This document shows, piece by piece, positions 1-8,713 of a DNA stretch of 15,048 nucleotides (the stretch's first letter is position 1; every line of letters begins with the position of its first letter). A model generated the notes under the pieces. It worked only from the letters and a program-made list of their open reading frames with translations. It was not told where the DNA came from and did not search any database. The stretch comes from Gymnopus androsaceus JB14 (Eukaryota; Basidiomycota; Agaricomycetes; Agaricales; Omphalotaceae). The translations under genes and the position numbers were made by a program. The stretch lies in contig ML770196.1 of the NCBI GenBank assembly GCA_009733575.1, positions 1 through 15,048 on the forward strand. Direction: 5' to 3'.

Positions 1-116
1 TTGACTGGGGATAAGTCCGACCAATGATTCGTGAAAAGAGTACGTAGAATACGTAGAAGTTATTGTCCATTGTATGATTGGTTCCATGAGCTATCGATTG
101 ATTCGTTGTAGACATA
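1..116 (+). other. left flank of the mariner, possible coding remnant
   Basis: No recognisable gene. If the mariner is removed at its TA duplication, a plus-strand frame from about position 35 runs across the junction to a TGA at 1617-1619, giving roughly 45 residues with basic stretches (SYRLIRCRH before the junction, VRKTGHAYS after it). The frame is also closed by a TGA at 32-34. This could be the end of a decayed ORF that the mariner interrupted, or chance. I cannot assign a family. Confidence 0.2.
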
Positions 117-176
117 CAGTGACGGCGAAATCAAAGCCGCACCCCCGATTTGGAAACCATATACGTAACCGGCGCT
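117..176 (+). repeat. left terminal inverted repeat of the mariner
   Basis: Sixty bases that pair with 1505-1564 with two mismatches (offsets 15 and 55). The second mismatch is a CpG-type transition (CCGG against CCAG). Begins CAGTGACGGCG immediately after the TA duplication. Confidence 0.93.
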
Positions 177-343
177 TACACATGGAGAAAGTCTACCTCT
201 TCGCAAAAATCAGCCATTTTTGAGTATATACAGCCTGTATTGGTACTAGGAATGGTGTAAAATATAGTATGGCCCAAAAAAGTGACCCAAAAGCATGCAA
301 AACAGTTGGATTAACAAAAAAGTAAGCAGATGACATTGGAAAA

Positions 344-1485
344 CTAATACTTCAGCCAACGACCTCGGTTTGCCAAAAGCATTTGGATGCGGTTAGGGAA
401 TGCAGCGTAGAGCTTTCGGACATAGTTGTTGAAGTCAGCGCTGTACCAAATGCTTTCAAGGGCAGCCCAAAGTTGTGTTTGGGAGCGTGGTGCCAGATTC
501 ATTTTTTCGAGACGTTGCTCAAGCTCCGCCCATGCATTTTTGATAGGACTAATATCCGGGGACTTCGACGGCCACTTGAGAACGTAAATGCCGTGGTCTT
601 TGAACCATTTCTGAGTGTCTCGAGCCGTATGTTTGGGATCATTATCCTGCTGGAAGATCCACCGGTGTCCTTCATATCCGGAATCTTGAACACTTGGAAG
701 CAGGGAGTCCTGGAAATCTATTAGCTTGAAGTAGACACTGGAAGCAAAGGACACGCACCTCTAAAATCTCCATATAGACAAACCTGTCCATGATACCCTC
801 AATACAACGAAGCTTTCCAACACCATTTTTATGAATACAACCCCAAACCATTACTGAGCCTTGTCCCAGCCCTCGACGGTCTCGCTGTGAGACTAGAGCC
901 TCAGTCAACGGTTCCTGAGATTTGGCGTCTACGGCACCAGCGAAGGCCATCGGAGCCTCCTGCAAGCACAAATTTGGACTCGTCAGATATCATCACCCAA
1001 TACTGATCCCAACCAGCGGCAGTGCTCCAGTCCCGCCAGGTTCGAGCAAAAGCAAGGCGCTCTGCAAAATTTCGAGCACTGAGGATGACTTTACAGCGAC
1101 GGACAAATCCTACAAGCCCTGCCTTATGAAGCTTGTTGCAAACTGTGCATTGAGACACTCCTGGAAACCGTTTCCGCTGAAGGTCAGCACCATCGGTTGC
1201 ATCCCCATTATCCAGGTCAGCAATTCCTTGGGCAAAATCTTCTTTGGAGATAGCAGGCAGGCGACCTTGACAAGACTTTTTGTAGTAGCATCCTTGGTTT
1301 CGAGCAATCTTGTAGTTGTGTGAAATAGTCGAGTGGTTGCATGCAGTATCACGGAAATATGGTGCATGATTGGCAATCCAATTAAAACTTTTATGCTCCT
1401 CGTCATGGTAGAGGAGGATTATACGGCGTTTAGTAGGTGTTACTTTGGCTGGAGGGAGCCCAATGGCCTTTTTGTGTGCAGTCAT
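344..1485 (-). pseudogene. Tc1-like transposase, inactive (one intron, one frameshift, catalytic E to K)
   Basis: DDE transposase that would cut and paste the surrounding mariner. The N-terminal part (1485 down to about 922) has the DNA-binding region and the first catalytic Asp in ISDESKF. The frame then shifts by one base near 918-924. The next segment contains the family motif GSVMVWGC and ends at VYMEILE. A 49-nt stretch (710-758) with a GTGCGT donor, GCTAAT branch and TTTCCAG acceptor looks like a real intron: removing it joins LE to DSLLPS in frame. The last exon (709-344) carries the second Asp in FQQDND, then 34 residues, then PIKN where Tc1 has PIEN, so the third catalytic residue is Lys (codon AAA from GAA in a CpG context). 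Total about 363 residues, normal for the family. Start taken at the ATG at 1485. Confidence 0.92.
710..758 (-). other. intron in the mariner transposase
   Basis: A 49-nt minus-strand segment with GTGCGT at its 5' end, GCTAAT about 15 nt before the 3' end, and TTTCCAG at the acceptor. Its removal restores the reading frame between two well-conserved transposase blocks. A length of 49 nt matches other introns in this window. Confidence 0.8.
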
Positions 1486-1504
1486 GGGCGAAACGAAAAA
1501 GTTT

Positions 1505-1564
1505 AGCGCTGGTTACGTATATGGTTTCCAAATCGGGGGTGCGGCTTTGGTTTCGCCGTCACTG
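1505..1564 (-). repeat. right terminal inverted repeat of the mariner
   Basis: Inverted partner of 117-176, 58 of 60 bases identical, followed directly by the TA at 1565-1566. Confidence 0.93.
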
Positions 1565-1565
1565 T

Positions 1566-2506
1566 ACGATAGTGCGCAAGACTGGTCACGCCTACTCTGT
1601 TGCAGCGATGATTCTTTGATCCAAGAACCCAGCTTCGAAGCTTCAAGGCTTTGGAATCAGCTATCGGAAGTGATGAGAAGCAGTTTCAAAAATCCCATCT
1701 GGTCTAGGAAGCTCTGGAAACCAATACACAGAGATGAGTAGATCAATTTCACCGAAGTCCTTGCAGTCATCTTGGACTACAATGGTCAGGACTCAACCCA
1801 GACAGCTTCCAATGCTTTTGCAGAGGCTCTCAAAGGCACAACACCTGCCAAACCAACCGCTACTGGGGCATCAGCAAAACCTGGGTAGTCCCATAGCAAG
1901 GTCCCCATCTGTCCAGAACTGGACAGTTCTATGACTGCTATGGATTGTATTGGAGCTTCTGTACAGTGCTGTAGAGCAACTCATAGCAACTCATAGCAAT
2001 CCATAGCAATCCATAGTTCACCCAGGTTTTGCTGATGGGCAATCAACAATTGAGTTGCTTAGCTCCAAGCCTGGTTCACCTACAAGGAAGCAGTTTGTTT
2101 CATATATGGAAGCTGTCACAGGGAGCTCCAGGCATACAAACTCCACATCCAACAACTTTTCAACAACTTCCAATCCAGCATCCACCCAAGCATTATCAAA
2201 TACAACAAAGCAGTTCATCAGCTCATTGGTTTGAGAAGAGAAATCCTCCTTAATGAAGTCAGCCACCCTGACATTGCTGAATTCCAGGACCGGTATATTA
2301 TCCCTGGCAGAACACATCAACAGCTACAGGGCTCCTTGCACACTGAGCACTCCAAATCAAGTGGTCACCCCCACAACAAAGCCAAAGAAGTCTGCAACAG
2401 GTTCAACCAAGGAGACTGTGATGGCTGTGAGAGGAAGCACCAGTGCTTGACCTGTGGTGAAAAGGGACATGGTGCCAACAAGTGCATTAAGGGAAGCAGG
2501 AAGTGA
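1566..2506 (+). pseudogene. zinc-knuckle ORF remnant (gag-like), interrupted by a MITE
   Basis: Decayed plus-strand coding sequence of unknown family. Frame 2 is readable from about 1567 to 1741, stops at a TAG (1739-1741), and resumes to the MITE at 1869 with a protein-like stretch rich in Ala/Thr. After the MITE it continues, with a likely frameshift near 2105-2115, and is open from 2063 to the TGA at 2504-2506. The C-terminus is the clear part: CNRFNQGDCDGC followed by a CCHC knuckle CLTCGEKGHGANKC (about 2390-2485), preceded by a helical region (LRREILLNEV at about 2231). CCHC knuckles of this kind bind nucleic acid and are common in retroelement gag proteins, so a gag-like or nucleic-acid-binding ORF is likely. 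No reverse transcriptase follows. The tail overlaps convergently with the minus-strand ORF ending at 2487. Confidence 0.55.
1869..2037. mobile_element. MITE copy 1 (CATCAG family), 169 bp
   Basis: Short non-autonomous element with 18-bp perfect terminal inverted repeats CATCAGCAAAACCTGGGT, flanked by GG at 1867-1868 and 2038-2039 (2-bp target duplication). The interior has spaced CATAGC motifs at both sides, GCTATGG in the middle and an 8-bp-arm hairpin at 1909-1926. It shares the stretch around CATAGCAAGGTCCCCATCT with copy 2 at 5517-6189. It interrupts the zinc-knuckle ORF. No coding capacity. Confidence 0.85.
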
Positions 2507-2589
2507 ACAAGAGCTGACTGAGGTCATGCATCAGGAAAAATGGTCTGGGCCCAGGCTTGACTTTAGGTTGACCCACAATGACCTAAAGA

Positions 2590-2680
2590 GACTTAAGGGA
2601 ACCTAAGGATACCTAGGTCTCCTAGGTCACCTAGGTTGCCTAGGCTGCCTCAGTTTCTTTGAGGTCACCTAGGTTGCCTA
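2590..2680. repeat. CCTAGG-rich direct and inverted short repeats
   Basis: Many copies of the self-complementary hexamer CCTAGG spaced about 9-10 bases apart (for example CACCTAGGTTGCCTAGG twice). This lets the left part of element 3 fold back on itself and pair with its right part near 2868-2885. Confidence 0.7.
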
Positions 2681-2700
2681 GGATTTAGGGATAAACTTTG

Positions 2701-2850
2701 GGAATTTGAGGCAACCTGAGTAAACCTGAGTAAACCTGAGTAAACCTGAGTAGACCTGAGTAGACCTGAGTAAACCTGAGCTAACCTGAGGAACCTGAGG
2801 TAACCTGAGGTAACCTGAGGTAGCCTAAGGTAGCCTGGGGTAGCCTGGAA
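2701..2850 (+). repeat. decamer tandem array (AACCTGAGTA-like)
   Basis: About 15 consecutive 10-bp units that drift gradually from AACCTGAGTA to AACCTGAGGT and then AGCCTGGGGT. The unit changes step by step along the array, as expected for a minisatellite expanded within a transposon end. It sits inside element 3. Confidence 0.88.
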
Positions 2851-3140
2851 GACCTAAGGTGACCAGGGTAGCCTAGGTTCCCTAGGTCATCATAGGTTTA
2901 ACCCCTTTTTGCTGATGTGGCTAGTTGCCCATCTGTTATATCCATGCAATGTCTGATACTTGCAATCAGTTGGCACCCAATGAGTGATCAATGCCAGCGA
3001 GCATTGGATATTCTTTGCAAGTTACAATTCATTCTTATTGTTCTTCTATTAAATTGACTCCTATTGAACTTTTACTGAATACCTTACTTACCTTGGTCTG
3101 ATAGCTCTTTGAGTATATAAGCTGAGTATTCTGTTTAGTA

Positions 3141-3145
3141 GTCTT
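3141..3145. repeat. Copia target-site duplication, left copy (GTCTT)
   Basis: GTCTT directly abuts the LTR start TGTTTTAATCGG at 3146 and is repeated exactly after the other LTR at 13597-13601. Five-base duplications are usual for Copia integrase. Confidence 0.88.
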
Positions 3146-3302
3146 TGTTTTAATCGGCTAGATAGAGATACAGCAAGATCAGATCCTCAGCAACCAGATG
3201 ATGGTAAAAGGCTGAGGAGCATGGGAATTGAATGTATTGTAAAAAGTGGGGAAGAGTCACGTGTAGTCTGAGATAAGATACGGTGATATACTAAATACAA
3301 CA
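3146..3302 (-). repeat. Copia 3' LTR, 157 bp, internally deleted
   Basis: On the minus strand it runs TGTTGTATTTAGT ... AAAACA. It aligns to 13389-13596 with about 95 percent identity outside a missing internal block of roughly 51 bp (between the GATCAG and TCAGCAACC anchors). Differences such as CACGTG against CATGTG fit CpG decay. Confidence 0.9.
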
Positions 3303-3312
3303 CACCCCCATT
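3303..3312 (-). promoter_or_regulatory. polypurine tract of the Copia element
   Basis: AATGGGGGTG on the minus strand sits directly before the 3' LTR start TGTTGT, the position where plus-strand DNA synthesis is primed. Confidence 0.7.
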
Positions 3313-5407
3313 GGACTGCAAAGGGACTGAAAAGTAGGAAAGTAAGAAATAGGAAAGTGAACGTAGTTTTGCAGTGTACATGTCACACTGGGCTAAATCA
3401 GATTCGGTATTTGTTGTTGGGGGGTCTAGGGCAGGGTCCCAATCCACTGCATGTTTCAAACAAGGAGCATTGAGTCAGCCAAGCTCACTCTCATTGAAAA
3501 TGATGCAGTCATGTGGAACAACATGGTAAGTACCATTAAGGTTGCAAATCCAATAGCCCGCATTTTCATACCCAACAAAAATGCCCTCTGTATATCTAGA
3601 ACCCAGTTTTTGCTGTTTCTCCTTTGGAACCCAAAAATATGCCTGGCACCCCCATACCCTGAGTATTGAATAGTCTGGTTTGACCTTGTTCAACTTCTCA
3701 AAGGGGGTAATGTCTTCAGTCAATGCAGAAGTTGGCAAGCGCAAGACCAGATATGTTGCCGTGTCTACAGCATCACCCCAGAACAACATAGGTAACCCAG
3801 ATGCATGGAGTAGGACTAAGGCCATGTCCTGAATCCATTGAATCCAATGTTCAGCTTTCCTGTTCTGCCAGTGGGCATATGGAGCTGTCAAAGCATCTGA
3901 GATTCCACTAGTGCACAGAAACTTGTCAATTTTCTTGTCATGGAATTCCTTAGCGCCATCCGCACAAAGAACACCTGTTTGTTCACCAGTGAGACGTTCC
4001 CATTTGCTCACAGTTGAGACAAGATGTTCATATGCTTGTGGATGTTTGGTAATGTTGTTTGTGCTGACCATGGACATTGCTGTATCAGCAATTGAGTGGA
4101 AGTGTAGGGCGCCATGTGGAGTTTTAACTGGCATCAGACCACAAGTATCCATAATGAGGAGTTCCATAGGTTGAGAAGCACATTTGACGGATGTAGTATG
4201 TGGTGGATGGGTTGTTTGCCTTTTATGCATGGCAGACAATATTGATCCATTCCCTTCCCATTCCAAATGATCCCAGTCCCATAGGTACCCTTGATAACTT
4301 TATTGACAAGATATTGACCTGCATGGCCAAGTTGTTCATGCCACAGGTGAAGGTGCATGTTATGGGGAGTGAAGGTAGGGAAAGCAGTTGTAGTAGATGT
4401 GGCTGAGGACATGTTACTAGGAGGTTTCTGGAATTGACCCTCAAAAAAGATTAAGTGGTGCTCAATTCTTGCAGTGAAGTAGGAGCATGAATAGCCTGCC
4501 TCCTGGCTAGAATCTGGAATATAGATCTTTGCAGAACTGCTGTCGCAGACAATGCTAAAGCCACTCTCCAGTAAGGCTCCCTGTGATATAAGATTGACAG
4601 GTGCATCAGGAGCATGGAGGCAGTCAAGTAACTCTAGTATTAGGAATTGGTCAGATTCCATAATGCGAGTCCTGAAGTAGCAAGTTCCAGAAGTGAGAGT
4701 CTTCATTGAACCGGAGTTTGCAGTCATTACATACAGTCCACCACCAGGATTGTAAGTGTGGAATAAAGAATGATCATGGATTATGTGGTTTGTGCATGCA
4801 GAATCCAGGAGAGTAGATTGTCCACATATTACAGAAATGAAAGCAACATTGTCCAATTTGCAAAGTTGATTCAAGGTGGTAGCTGAGGCAGAAAAAGGCT
4901 CAAGGTGGGCATACAGAGGATAGCAAGAAACATGCAAGTCTTTGTTCATGGGGGAAGCAGTTATAGAATCACTACTTACAACCCCATCCTGCACCAAAGC
5001 AGTAGCCACATTAGCCCTTGGTCCATATTTGTGACCGGTGTTCTGATTATTCTCTTTCTGGTTTGTTGCTCCTGTACCACCCCCATCATTTGATCCAGTT
5101 GTGGATGGACCAGCATCAGGATTAGCACTGCCCAAACCACCCCCATTACAAGCCTTCCATCCATTACGACTGTTTTGGTTAGCACCATGGTTGTTAGATG
5201 AGTCGCTTTTGCCTTGAAGTTCCTTCAAGTGTTTATCATTCTCATAAGCAGTTTGAACATCTGAGGTATAGGTGTGAAAGGTTTTGTAGTTGAATGGTTT
5301 GTTTGGGAATAAATGGGGATGATCGATGTGTTTGCAAATCTCGTGGGCACCATGGGAGCAAGGACCAGTAGGAGGAAGAAGTTGTGCAAAAGTCAAAAGA
5401 AGGGAAG

Positions 5408-5419
5408 ACCAAACAATAG
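5408..5419. repeat. 12-bp target duplication of the nested insertion, left copy
   Basis: ACCAAACAATAG here and ACCAGACAATAG at 11900-11911 bracket the DUF6589/RecQ insertion. Both copies lie in the gag frame and encode the same Ile-Val-Trp on the minus strand. Removing everything between them joins GYPIVW to SSLLLTF in frame. Confidence 0.82.
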
Positions 5420-5546
5420 TCTCCTATAAGCAGACTCAAATATACACTGACAATCCATTGGATGTGTGTATATAGAGTCTGTGAGTTCCCATGCAGGTCA
5501 TCAACCGCAACTAAAACATCAGCAAAACCTGGGTGTACTGGACAGC

Positions 5547-5566
5547 GCTGGATAGCGCTATCCAGC
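5547..5566. repeat. perfect 20-bp palindrome
   Basis: Uninterrupted self-complementary sequence centred on TAGCGCTA in the left subterminal region of MITE copy 2. It corresponds in position to the CTGTCCAG/CTGGACAG hairpin of copy 1. Confidence 0.85.
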
Positions 5567-5869
5567 ACTCATAGCACCCATAGCACCCATAGCAAGGTCC
5601 CCATCTATCCAGAGCTATGGATCGCTATGGATTGCTATGAGCTGCTATGGGTTGCTATGGATTTTGCATTTCACGGCACATCATCGCATCATCTGTCAGT
5701 CTTTCAATTCATTTTTTTTGTTGTCCTTGGAATTGTTTCGCTCACTTGCGAGACCAAATAATTATAATAAATCATATATATTGCAGATTAGTAGTACATA
5801 GTAGGATAGTTTACCAAAACAGAGCTACAGTAACTAGTATATAGCATAGATAAAGTTACAGTATAGTAT

Positions 5870-6020
5870 GCAAAGATATTGAATGGCTTGAATGAAACTC
5901 ACCGAGAACGCCAAGCCAAAGTGACTTAGAAAGAACTTAGAAAAAAAAGAAATTTGGGAGGGAAGGAAGGGAGCTTGGGGAAGTTCCGACGACTCTCGTT
6001 GATGCTATATACTATTGACG
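5870..6020 (-). promoter_or_regulatory. promoter and first-exon-like fragment captured in the MITE
   Basis: Read on the minus strand this has a TATATA box (about 6006-6012), then about 30-40 bases later a long CT-rich tract (5940-5990) of the kind found at fungal transcription starts, and then TTCTCG followed by a GTGAGTTTC splice donor near 5900. No ATG lies between the box and the donor, so it would be a 5' untranslated exon. There is no matching acceptor or coding exon inside the element. It may be a piece of a host gene start carried by the MITE. Confidence 0.4.
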
Positions 6021-6192
6021 GAAGAGAGTGACAGCTGTCAAAATGTTGACAGCTGGCTCAAGTACTTGGTGATCTCATAGCAGCTCATAGCGACTCATAG
6101 CAGCTCATAGCATTTCGTAGCACTATGGCTGCTATGGCTTGCTATAGATTGCTATAGCTGCTATGACCTTTACCCAGGTTTTGCTGATGAAG

Positions 6193-6219
6193 TATTAGTA
6201 ATGGTTGTTGTACAGCCAC
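6193..6219 (+). repeat. inner inverted repeat of the DUF6589/RecQ insertion, left
   Basis: TATTAGTAATGGT followed by GTACAGCCAC after a 4-base variable stretch. It matches 11830-11856 in inverted orientation at 24 of 27 positions. It lies directly outside the right end of MITE copy 2. Confidence 0.75.
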
Positions 6220-7272
6220 ATCAATGCATCTTTGCTCTACATCCACGACATGCTCCTGCACTCGTTTTCCGTGTCTTTTGAATAAAACTTTGTTATCTCA
6301 CCTTTGAATATCCTAATGCATGATTCTCCCCACAAAAATCAGTCATTACCACCAACCCCTGGACTCAGCACACCTACTTCAGTGCCAATAGAACTAGATC
6401 TCACTCTAGCAGTTGAAAAAATTCCGAGAGGTGCAGGGACATCTGGAATAGGGAACAATGAGATGAGAGGAGTGTTTAAGCCATCAGCTGCACAGTTAAT
6501 GAGCATGGTACCAGCTCAAAAGCATCCAGGTCCGCATATTTGAAAACACCTGCCATTGGTCATTCTCAAGATTCCCTCCACACTCTTGGATGCCTCCAAT
6601 TACACTCTTTCAATACTGCATAATCCTTCCACTCCATTGCTTCCATCAGTGATACTCCTGAGTCCAATAACACTGTCTTTTGATTCTGGCATTGCCGAGG
6701 TTATTCAACCTATGAATAACACTTCTGGAAGTTCATTGACACCCAAGATATCACCGGATAGGACTTTGGTGGACTTCTCTGTGTCACTGGATATCTCCTT
6801 AGCCTCTCTCTGGTCATTTGATTCTTCCCAGCCACCCACTTGGCGGAAAGACAAAATGTGGATAAACCTTGCCAATCCCAATTTCTTGCACTCGCAAAAA
6901 CACATTCATACAGCTAAGATGTCAGATTCCGAGCACCTTGAACAAGCAATGAAAGCCATTGAAGACCTACACTACTCCTCAGTCACAGAATTCTTTTCCT
7001 TTTATATCCAACAAATTCCTCCCAGTTCTTCCACAAAATTCTCTGAATGTCACTGTCGAAGTTTGAAATTGTTTCTTCAGGGTGAAAATTGGATAAAGCC
7101 AATCAACATTGTTGAACAGCTATACTGCCACCGTTACAGCTATATTTCATATAAATCAACTCACCAGGAAGAGCAAGAGCTTTTCTTTCATCCATACTCA
7201 CCTCCCACATCTATCAAATATGCTTGCATCTCCATATCTGCATGGGCAACTCAGCTGGTGGGAAACTGTGTT

Positions 7273-7332
7273 GTAAAGTCAATTTGAGATCTTACACATG
7301 ATTCTTGAGTCCTGGATTCCTTCTCTGCACAG
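7273..7332 (+). other. intron 1 of the DUF6589 gene
   Basis: GTAAAG to TGCACAG, 60 nt, phase 0. Joins GNCV to VLVHLAATAND in frame and removes the in-frame TGA at 7285-7287. Confidence 0.7.
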
Positions 7333-8663
7333 GTTCTTGTTCATCTTGCTGCTACTGCCAATGACTGTACCAAGGCAAAGGGTATTCGAACAGTAACAAA
7401 GGAGGACCTGATGTCATTTTGATTGGCTGATCATGCAAAGCTGTTTGAAGAGCGTGCGCCGCTGGTGTGGTATCTCACAGCTTGTATGGCTGATCCCAAA
7501 GAAAAATGGTGTATTTGTTGTTCGCAAGTGGAGGAATCCGATCGATTGTAAGTAATCATTCAGTCTATATTCAACTTCACCTCATTCCTTCTTCAGATTC
7601 AAGCAGCTGCAATCTCATCCTTTGTTTTATCTCGGAATCAGTATGCAAATGGTTACATGGCTATTCACATGGGCATCTGGCATATTGCAACTGGCTCTCA
7701 TGTCGATGTGAAGCGTGCGTATAGTCATTTGGCAGGCAGTGTTCATGAAACTACTGCCCGACAAGCTCTTGAGACCATGGCTGAAACGTCCCTTGAAAAT
7801 CTTCGAGCTGAGGTTAGGGAAGGTGAAAAGCGATACCAGGTTCTCTACCGTTTCGTCCTTGACAACATCCAGGAATTTCTCCGGGTCTGGGAGGGAGGGA
7901 TAGGGCTAGAGAACCGTATGATATGTGGATGTGCATGTACGGCGATTGGTCTCGAAGATTGCACTGAGGATGCTTTCGATTTTGTAGACCGCTTCCTGCG
8001 TATTCTGAAGAACGAACGAGCTGGACTCACGGTTGAAAAGCTATACCAAAGTATCAACTGGACTCACATCCGTGGTGTCCAGTCTCTTCATGTCCTTCGT
8101 GCACTTTTCAGCTTTGTTCCTTCATTAGAACCAATGGAGAAGCTGGTCTCTGACCTTTTCCGAACTGACTTTGCTATCCATCGCATGCGGGAAGGGCGCA
8201 AGACAAAGGTTATACCACTTGGGTGTAACTCAGAGAAGGAAATCGAGACTGCTGGGATGCTACGTGCTATCCACGACTTTTTGTCTCAGGCAGGTGTTTC
8301 ACCTGTGCAAGCTTCACGTCTTATTTCCTGGTTTGGAGGGGATGGCGGCTCCGTCTTGGCAATGGATACTGCGAAGAAGTATCTTGCCACCATGTATGAT
8401 CCTGAAGACCCAGAATCCGATTATAAAAACCTTCATAACATACTTCCGACTATTGGTATTTGGCATACTCAATCGACGATGCAAAATACAATTGCCGCAA
8501 ATCACTATGGCCCTCTCGTTACAGCTGATCCTTCAGCACTATCTCGAAGCGCAGCTTGTGCAGGATTCAAACGTCCGACAAACTTTAAGGACTGCGGTAA
8601 CTATTACCCTCTCTCTCGAAGTATGACAGCAATTTGGGAAACTCAAATACTTGATTGCTGGAG

Positions 8664-8713
8664 GTAAGTGCTTATTCTTATATCAATAACTCTTCGCTCA
8701 TGATATTTTATAG
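8664..8713 (+). other. intron 3 of the DUF6589 gene
   Basis: GTAAGT to TTTTATAG, 50 nt, phase 2. Joins the conserved LDCW block to RIELGLDHYEKINPYFD across the boundary. Confidence 0.88.

Larger units (their letters stand above)
117..1564 (-). mobile_element. Tc1/mariner-like DNA transposon, 1448 bp
   Basis: A complete but dead element. It starts CAGTGACGGCG at 117, ends with the inverted form at 1564, and is flanked by TA at 115-116 and 1565-1566, the target duplication of the Tc1/mariner superfamily. One minus-strand transposase pseudogene fills most of the interior (344-1485). The roughly 170 bp between the left repeat and the transposase stop (177-343) shows no other gene. The inverted repeats are still about 97 percent identical, so the insertion is fairly young or the repeats were conserved, although the transposase is inactive. 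Confidence 0.95.
2529..2917. mobile_element. MITE-like element 3 (CATCAG termini), 389 bp
   Basis: Starts CATCAGGAAAAA and ends TTTTTGCTGATG, so the termini pair over about 12 bp with one mismatch. It is flanked by TG at 2527-2528 and 2918-2919. The terminal hexamer and the 2-bp duplication match the other two CATCAG elements in the window, but the interior is unrelated: CCTAGG-rich repeats on the left, a decamer array in the middle and CCTAGG again on the right. Removing it rejoins the minus-strand ORF in frame (AGC CAT GAC). No coding capacity. Confidence 0.75.
2487..3140 (-). pseudogene. unidentified ORF, 3' half (split by Copia and by element 3)
   Basis: Downstream half of a minus-strand ORF whose upstream half is 13602-14029. 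Joining the halves at the GTCTT duplication keeps the frame (CTG AAG ACT ACT AAA). The first part (3140-3092) ends ...YQTK at a GTAAGT donor. A 79-nt intron (3013-3091) ends at CAAAG. The next exon reads NIQCSLALITHWVPTDC and on to ...RWATSH. Element 3 interrupts it at 2917, and the frame continues in frame after the element to a TAA at 2487-2489. I do not recognise the family. The consistent frame through two insertions and a plausible intron argues for real coding sequence. It converges on the zinc-knuckle ORF with a 20-nt overlap. Confidence 0.45.
3303..5419 (-). pseudogene. Copia polyprotein 3' part: gag C-terminus, protease, integrase
   Basis: Continues the gag of 11900-13275 after the nested element. 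From 5419 the frame reads TIVWSSLLLTFAQLLPP, then a Gly/Asn/Ser-rich linker without a CCHC knuckle. Protease active site LLDSACTNHI lies near 4800. The integrase zinc module follows as LWHEQLGH ... CLPCIKGKQ (about 4320-4220). A one-base frameshift near 4180-4215 moves to the second frame, which holds the DDE core: MDTCG, then CADGAKEF, then the Glu of NRKAEHW, with exactly 35 residues between the last two. The family motif QNG is QNR here. A TGA at 3475-3477 ends the frame, but it continues after that stop to about 3380. There the sequence jumps to pre-LTR DNA: reverse transcriptase and RNase H are missing altogether. Confidence 0.9.
5517..6189. mobile_element. MITE copy 2 (CATCAG family), 673 bp
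   Basis: Bounded by the same perfect 18-bp inverted repeats as copy 1 (CATCAGCAAAACCTGGGT) and flanked by AA at 5515-5516 and 6190-6191. Both ends have an array of CATAGC units followed by an array of GCTATG units, about 10 bases apart (5568-5660 and 6077-6165), so each end can fold and the ends can pair. The middle 400 bp is unrelated to copy 1 and looks captured. It sits within the left end of the DUF6589/RecQ insertion. Confidence 0.87.

Noticed and set aside
383..724. Plus-strand ORFs opposite the mariner transposase (also 922-1323)
   Set aside because: They are antisense shadows of well-conserved transposase exons.
2701..2850. CRISPR-like array
   Set aside because: The 10-bp units are contiguous with no spacers, and the window is eukaryotic.
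3187..3459. A separate minus-strand gene
   Set aside because: It runs from the tail of the integrase frame through the polypurine tract into the LTR, so it is read-through of repeat DNA.
6304..6543. A separate small gene before the DUF6589 ORF
   Set aside because: It is in the same frame as the following ORF, separated by a single TGA, and its AAQLMSMVPAQK stretch fits the N-terminus of this family as I remember it.
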